A stretch of DNA of 64,000 nucleotides, taken from positions 310,001 to 374,000 of the forward strand of contig NZ_JAENHK010000001.1 in assembly GCF_016595215.1 (NCBI RefSeq), written 5' to 3'. Position numbers and translations under genes: made by a program. Numbering within the stretch: the stretch's first letter is position 1; the number at the start of each line of letters is the position of its first letter. Below, piece after piece: positions 59,993 to 64,000 of this stretch. The notes below the pieces were generated by a model. It made no database searches and was not told where the DNA came from. It saw nothing but the letters and a program-made list of their open reading frames with translations. The stretch is from Chryseobacterium paridis (GTDB taxonomy: Bacteria > Bacteroidota > Bacteroidia > Flavobacteriales > Weeksellaceae).

Positions 59993-61987
59993 ATGAGAAA
60001 ATCTATATTCTTTTATCTTCTAATTATTTTACTTTGCTTACCTATAAAGCTCACATCACAGACTTACCAGTTATCAGGAAACCCTGTCAACACAACCGGA
60101 TGGACCATGGTTGCACCCACCGTTGTTAATACAGACTTTGTACAGCTTACACCAGATACAAATGACAAATCAGGTTCTATAAGACTAAACGAACCCATAA
60201 ACCTTAAATATTGTGATAAATGGCGCGTAGAATTTGATTTCAGAATGGATTCAAATCAAAATTATACCGGAGATGGTATCGCTTTTTGGTATTTAGCCAA
60301 TCCTCCGGTAGCGAGCATCCTTGGTTCCGGATTGGGTGTATCTCAAAATGCAATAGGTTTTATTACCGGTTTTGACACCTACAACAATGCTACAGGCACT
60401 TCAGGAATGAGTAAAGTACATGTAGCTTATGGACAGGTTCAAAATACTACTGATACTAACAATGTGGAATTTTTCAATGTTCCCGGGAGTTCTTTCCACT
60501 CAGCAGATCTCAATGCAACACAACCGTTTCAGGGAACGACTTATAAGCATGTTGAAGTAAGCGGAGAAGTAGATCCCGCTGCTCCGGCCAACTGGATCGT
60601 AAAAATAACACTTGATGGTAATTTAATCGTCAACCAATCTTTTGCCCCTTCAGGTGCAGCAGCCGCAATGACTGTAGGATATTTTGGATTTTCAGCTTCC
60701 ACCGGAGGAGCAAGATCAAGACATTCCATTAAAAATGTAAAAGTATATGTGGATAAGATCCCTCTTCTACAAACAGCAATTACCAAATCGATTTGCCCCG
60801 ACCTCGCTGGAATGGCACATATTGACTTAACAACATTCAATCCTCAGTTTACTGCAACCCCGAGTAACTATAACTTCACCTATTATATTACCGGAAGCGG
60901 AACCCCGATTCCCAATCCTACAAACTTCGAATATAATGCCGACACTAATATTTCAGTTGTCATCAAAGATCCCACATCAGTATTATGTGATAACAACGAC
61001 GCAACAATAGCCTTAAAAGTAGCACCCATTGTCACGGTAAATGACACTACTCTAAGATCTTGTTTCATAGAATCAAGTCCTGCTACCGGCACTTTCAATC
61101 TAACCGGAGCATCGGTAACATTACAGCTTGGAGTCACTAAAAAGTATTACCCTTCTTTAACAGACGCTATCAATGGGACCAATGAAATCACAAACCCTTC
61201 TGCCTATATCGCACCAAACGGAGTAGTTTACATCAAAGTAACGAACTCCAACGGATGCTATGCAATAGCTAAAGTAACACTCATCGTAATAGCACCTGTA
61301 CTATCTACAGTTTTAAAAGATAAAACAATCTGTATTGAAGATAAAACAACTTTGGATGCAGGACCTGGCTTTGTATCTTATTTATGGAGCACCGGAGCTA
61401 CAACTCAAACGATAACCAATGTAGGAGTTGGAGTTTATTGGGTAAAACTGAAAACTGGAGAATGTACTGCCACTCAAAATGTAAAAGTATTGCCTTCTGA
61501 ACAACCTGTGATCACTAATGTAGATATTTCAAGTTCTACAATCACAGTAAATGTAATAGGAGGAACACCACCTTATCAATATTCGTTGGATAATATTAAC
61601 TGGCAAACCTCTAATGTGTTCTCTAATTTACCAAGAGGGGAAGCTACACTATATGTAAAAGACGCTTATGACTGTGATCCTATTGATATCACCGTAACTA
61701 TTCCAAATCTAGTGAACGTCATTACCCCTAATGGAGACGGAGTAAATGATGTGATAGACTATTCAGCACTGGCTGGTAAACAAAACCTGACATTCAGTAT
61801 TTTTGATCGATATGGCGCCAAAATCCATCAGGGTGACAAATCCAATAAATACAGATGGGACGGAACCATAAGTGGTAGAAAGGTTTCAACTGGAAGCTAT
61901 TGGTTTTCGGTAACCTGGAATGAAAATGACAAAAAGAATACCCCTATTAAATATTCTGGATGGATATTAGTTAAAAACAGAGAATAA
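59993..61987 (+). CDS. Secreted L-type lectin-domain protein with T9SS type B C-terminal domain (5 of 5)
   Basis: A 664-residue paralogue: signal peptide (IFFYLLIILLCLPIKLTSQ), lectin-like domain (YQLSGNPVNTTGWTMVAP, CDKWRVEFDFRMDSNQN, GDGIAFWYLANPP, GFITGFDTYNN), the PDLAGMAHIDLTTFNPQF module, then only one ~85-residue module (RSCFIESSPATGTFNLTGASV), DAGPGFVSYLWSTGATTQ and the type B sorting domain. It is 89 residues shorter than the previous two, which equals exactly one module: the one beginning with the conserved CNNN is missing and the frame is kept. Likely a surface lectin with a shorter stalk. Confidence 0.88.
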   Translation: MRKSIFFYLLIILLCLPIKLTSQTYQLSGNPVNTTGWTMVAPTVVNTDFVQLTPDTNDKSGSIRLNEPINLKYCDKWRVEFDFRMDSNQNYTGDGIAFWYLANPPVASILGSGLGVSQNAIGFITGFDTYNNATGTSGMSKVHVAYGQVQNTTDTNNVEFFNVPGSSFHSADLNATQPFQGTTYKHVEVSGEVDPAAPANWIVKITLDGNLIVNQSFAPSGAAAAMTVGYFGFSASTGGARSRHSIKNVKVYVDKIPLLQTAITKSICPDLAGMAHIDLTTFNPQFTATPSNYNFTYYITGSGTPIPNPTNFEYNADTNISVVIKDPTSVLCDNNDATIALKVAPIVTVNDTTLRSCFIESSPATGTFNLTGASVTLQLGVTKKYYPSLTDAINGTNEITNPSAYIAPNGVVYIKVTNSNGCYAIAKVTLIVIAPVLSTVLKDKTICIEDKTTLDAGPGFVSYLWSTGATTQTITNVGVGVYWVKLKTGECTATQNVKVLPSEQPVITNVDISSSTITVNVIGGTPPYQYSLDNINWQTSNVFSNLPRGEATLYVKDAYDCDPIDITVTIPNLVNVITPNGDGVNDVIDYSALAGKQNLTFSIFDRYGAKIHQGDKSNKYRWDGTISGRKVSTGSYWFSVTWNENDKKNTPIKYSGWILVKNRE

Positions 61988-62008
61988 TACAATCACACTT
62001 TCTATATC

Positions 62009-62043
62009 AAAAGGATTGCTTCATAAACGAGGCAATCCTTTTT
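62009..62043 (+). terminator. Terminator after the 59993 gene
   Basis: Arms AAAAGGATTGCTTC and GAGGCAATCCTTTT (one wobble) around a 7-base loop, followed by further T. It lies 21 bases past the stop codon. Confidence 0.85.
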
Positions 62044-62099
62044 CGGTTATTTATAAACAGATATTTTGTGATAACTCTATTTTATTCATATTCTATTCT

Positions 62100-62107
62100 T
62101 AAATTTG
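62100..62107 (+). promoter_or_regulatory. -7 box directly before the nitroreductase gene
   Basis: TAAATTTG, a perfect TAnnTTTG, ends 4 nt before the ATG at 62112. Same spacing as at the GH3 gene and dnaB. Confidence 0.6.
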
Positions 62108-62111
62108 GCTT

Positions 62112-62738
62112 ATGAATTATTTGGAAGCTTTAAGCAGAAGATATTCTGTAAAAAAATTCAATAAAGAGATTATTCCTCAGGAAACACTTCATAATATTCT
62201 TGAGTCAGGAAAACTGTCTGCAAGTTCCTTAGGGCTTCAGCCTTACAAAATCTTAATTGTAGAAAGCGAAGAAATGAAACAAAAGCTGATTCCAGCTTTT
62301 TATAATCCATCCCAAATTTCCACATGTTCCCATCTTATTGTTATTATTTCAAAAAAAACAATTGATGAGAGCTACATTAGAGGCTATTTTAATCATATTT
62401 CTGAAGTAAGAGATATTCCCTTGGAAAATCTGGATCTATTTAAAAAGAGCATCAACCAGCATATCGTTCAAAAAAGCCAGGATGAAATTTTCAACTGGGC
62501 CGAAAAACAGTCCTATATCGTTTTAGCCAACTTAATGTACGCTGCAGCTATTGAAAATATAGACACCTGCCCAATGGAAGGTTTTCGTGAAGACATGATC
62601 GAGAAAATTTTAGGTATAAACCCCGAAACAGAAAAAGTAACTGTTACTCTGGCAATTGGCTACCGTTCTGAAGAAGATGCCTTTCAATACATGAAAAAAG
62701 TAAGGAAACCAAACGAAAAATTGTTTAAATTTATTTAA
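62112..62738 (+). CDS. NAD(P)H-dependent nitroreductase-family oxidoreductase
   Basis: A 208-residue FMN enzyme of the nitroreductase family. It begins YLEALSRRYSVKKFNKEIIP, the standard R-R-S-x-(K/R)-x-F motif that binds FMN, with SASSLGLQPYKILIVES and the later FMN contact LAIGYRSEEDAFQYMKKVRKP. Family members reduce nitroaromatics, quinones and flavins; the physiological substrate is not evident. It probably forms an operon with nadB, which starts 29 bases downstream. Its promoter box nearly touches the start codon. Confidence 0.88.
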   Translation: MNYLEALSRRYSVKKFNKEIIPQETLHNILESGKLSASSLGLQPYKILIVESEEMKQKLIPAFYNPSQISTCSHLIVIISKKTIDESYIRGYFNHISEVRDIPLENLDLFKKSINQHIVQKSQDEIFNWAEKQSYIVLANLMYAAAIENIDTCPMEGFREDMIEKILGINPETEKVTVTLAIGYRSEEDAFQYMKKVRKPNEKLFKFI

Positions 62739-62767
62739 TGATTAGACCATTGTCTTAAAGCAAGCAT

Positions 62768-64000
62768 ATGATAAAAGCGGATGTATTAATAATTGGTTCC
62801 GGAATCTCCGGACTTTCTTATGCCATTAAAGTTTCTGAACAACTTCCTGATGCCAAAATAATTATAGTAACAAAATCCGATGAGGACGAAAGTAACACCA
62901 AATATGCTCAAGGTGGTCTAGCAGTAGTTACAGATTTTAAGAAAGACAATTTCGACAAGCATATCGAAGATACCATGCGTGCAGGTGATGGAGAAAGTAA
63001 AAGAGACGTGGTAGAAATGGTTGTAAAGGAAGCCCCTGCAAGATTTAATGAAATCGTAGAATGGGGTGCAAAATTTGACATGAAAAATGGAGAATTTGCG
63101 CTGGGAAGAGAAGGAGGACACACAGAGAATAGAATTGTACATCACAAAGACATTACGGGTTTCGAGATCGAAAGAGCACTTTTGCAAACTGCTAAAAACA
63201 GCCCCAATATTGAAATTTTAGATCATCACTATGTGATCGATATTATTACTCAACACCATGTTCCGGGAAAAGAATTAAATGAAGGAGACATCCATTGTTA
63301 TGGTGCCTATATTCTGGATGAAAAATCCAAAGCCATCAAAAAAATAACTTCTAAAATAACACTTGTTGCTACCGGAGGCGCAGGACACGTATATAAAAAC
63401 ACAACCAACCCGACTATTGCAACAGGAGATGGCATCGCTTTCGTTGCCCGCGCGAAAGGAAACGTTTCCAATATGCAATATTATCAGTTCCATCCTACAG
63501 CTTTATACAGCAAAATTGATGGAATGTTATTTTTAATTTCCGAAGCAGTGCGCGGAGACGGAGCAAAGCTCAGAACAAAAAGAGGTGAAAAATTCATGCA
63601 TAAATATGATGAGCGTGAAGAACTTGCCTCCAGGGATATTGTTGCCAGAGCAATTGACAACGAAATGAAAATTTCCGGTGATGAATATGTAGGACTAGAC
63701 TGCAGAGAAATGAACCAGGAGAAATTCTTAGATCATTTTCCAAATATTTATAAAAAATGCAGAGAAGAAGCCATTGATCCTTTTACACAACTCATCCCGG
63801 TTGTTCCTGCATGTCATTATTTAATGGGAGGTATCGAAGTAGACAGAGATGGACAGTCTTCAATCAAAAATCTATTTGCCGTAGGAGAATGTACCAATTC
63901 CGGATTACATGGAGCTAACAGACTTGCTTCTAATTCTTTATTGGAAGGTCTTGTTTTTGGACATAATGCAGCAATGAAAACTGTTGAGTTATTAAATAAT
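62768..64000 (+). CDS. nadB: L-aspartate oxidase (runs off right edge)
   Basis: The frame opens with ATG at 62768 and stays open to the last base (411 codons). The protein oxidises L-aspartate to iminoaspartate with FAD, the first step of de novo NAD synthesis. FAD-binding motif ADVLIIGSGISGLSYAI is at the N-terminus. NTKYAQGGLAVV, REGGHTENRIVHHKDITG and the C-terminal CTNSGLHGANRLASNSLLEG are all present. The last few hundred bases of the gene lie outside the window. The nearby nitroreductase gene is likely co-transcribed. Confidence 0.95.
   Translation, partial: MIKADVLIIGSGISGLSYAIKVSEQLPDAKIIIVTKSDEDESNTKYAQGGLAVVTDFKKDNFDKHIEDTMRAGDGESKRDVVEMVVKEAPARFNEIVEWGAKFDMKNGEFALGREGGHTENRIVHHKDITGFEIERALLQTAKNSPNIEILDHHYVIDIITQHHVPGKELNEGDIHCYGAYILDEKSKAIKKITSKITLVATGGAGHVYKNTTNPTIATGDGIAFVARAKGNVSNMQYYQFHPTALYSKIDGMLFLISEAVRGDGAKLRTKRGEKFMHKYDEREELASRDIVARAIDNEMKISGDEYVGLDCREMNQEKFLDHFPNIYKKCREEAIDPFTQLIPVVPACHYLMGGIEVDRDGQSSIKNLFAVGECTNSGLHGANRLASNSLLEGLVFGHNAAMKTVELLNN

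Noticed and set aside
60541-60840. 99-residue open frame antisense to the fifth surface protein
   Set aside because: Shadow of repeated surface-protein codons; no independent support.
1-64000. tRNA, rRNA, CRISPR arrays, transposases, phage integrases
   Set aside because: I looked in all gaps and found no cloverleaf-like sequence, no spaced identical repeats and no transposase or integrase frames; a covariance-model scan would be the decisive check for RNA genes.

Overview
The window is AT-rich chromosomal DNA from a member of the Bacteroidota, most likely a Chryseobacterium-like flavobacterium (Weeksellaceae). Evidence: TAnnTTTG -7 promoter boxes in front of many genes, near absence of Shine-Dalgarno sequences, several secreted proteins ending in the type B gliding/T9SS C-terminal domain, flavobacterial lipoproteins, and an IF-2 with a Gly/Gln/Asn-rich spacer. 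I see no rRNA, tRNA, insertion sequence, prophage or CRISPR array.

Layout. (1) 1-2989, minus strand: the rimP-nusA-infB operon (infB runs off the left edge), with a promoter and an attenuator-like hairpin in its leader. (2) 3098-30204: a large surface-polysaccharide locus. It holds ugd, rfbB, rfbA, an ABC exporter (wzm/wzt), a dTDP-3-acylamino-3,6-dideoxyhexose cassette (fdtA, acyltransferase, fdtB), nine GT2 and two GT4 glycosyltransferases, an asparagine-synthase-type amidotransferase, a short SDR, two methyltransferases, three further hexapeptide acyltransferases, and an adenylation-ligase/GNAT/acyl-carrier-protein module. (3) 30519-33934: a carbonic anhydrase - small secreted protein - SulP transporter - carbonic anhydrase operon. 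(4) 34154-43219: mostly minus strand, with pth, two paralogous lipoproteins, three tandem secreted proteins with a VGINT-type N-terminus, and mfd; one small secreted protein is on the plus strand. (5) 43477-48443: small secreted proteins and lipoproteins, a GH3-family acyl-adenylate enzyme and an MFS transporter. (6) 48455-61987: five large paralogous secreted proteins with type B sorting domains, interrupted by dnaB and rnhA. (7) 62112-64000: a nitroreductase and nadB (runs off the right edge).

How it works together. The polysaccharide locus looks like an ABC-exported O-antigen-type pathway. RfbA and RfbB make dTDP-4-keto-6-deoxyglucose, and because rfbC and rfbD are absent, FdtA, FdtB and the acyltransferase probably turn it into a 3-acylamino-3,6-dideoxyhexose. 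Ugd supplies UDP-glucuronate, and the AsnB homologue could amidate a uronic acid. The glycosyltransferases assemble the chain and Wzm/Wzt exports it; the C-terminal domain of Wzt suggests recognition of a chain end. An adenylation enzyme plus a stand-alone carrier protein may add an acyl or aminoacyl group. This is the most unusual part of the window.

Recurring regulatory theme. In four genes (GH3, MFS, dnaB, nitroreductase) a perfect TAnnTTTG box sits only 3-4 nt before the ATG, which predicts leaderless or nearly leaderless mRNAs.
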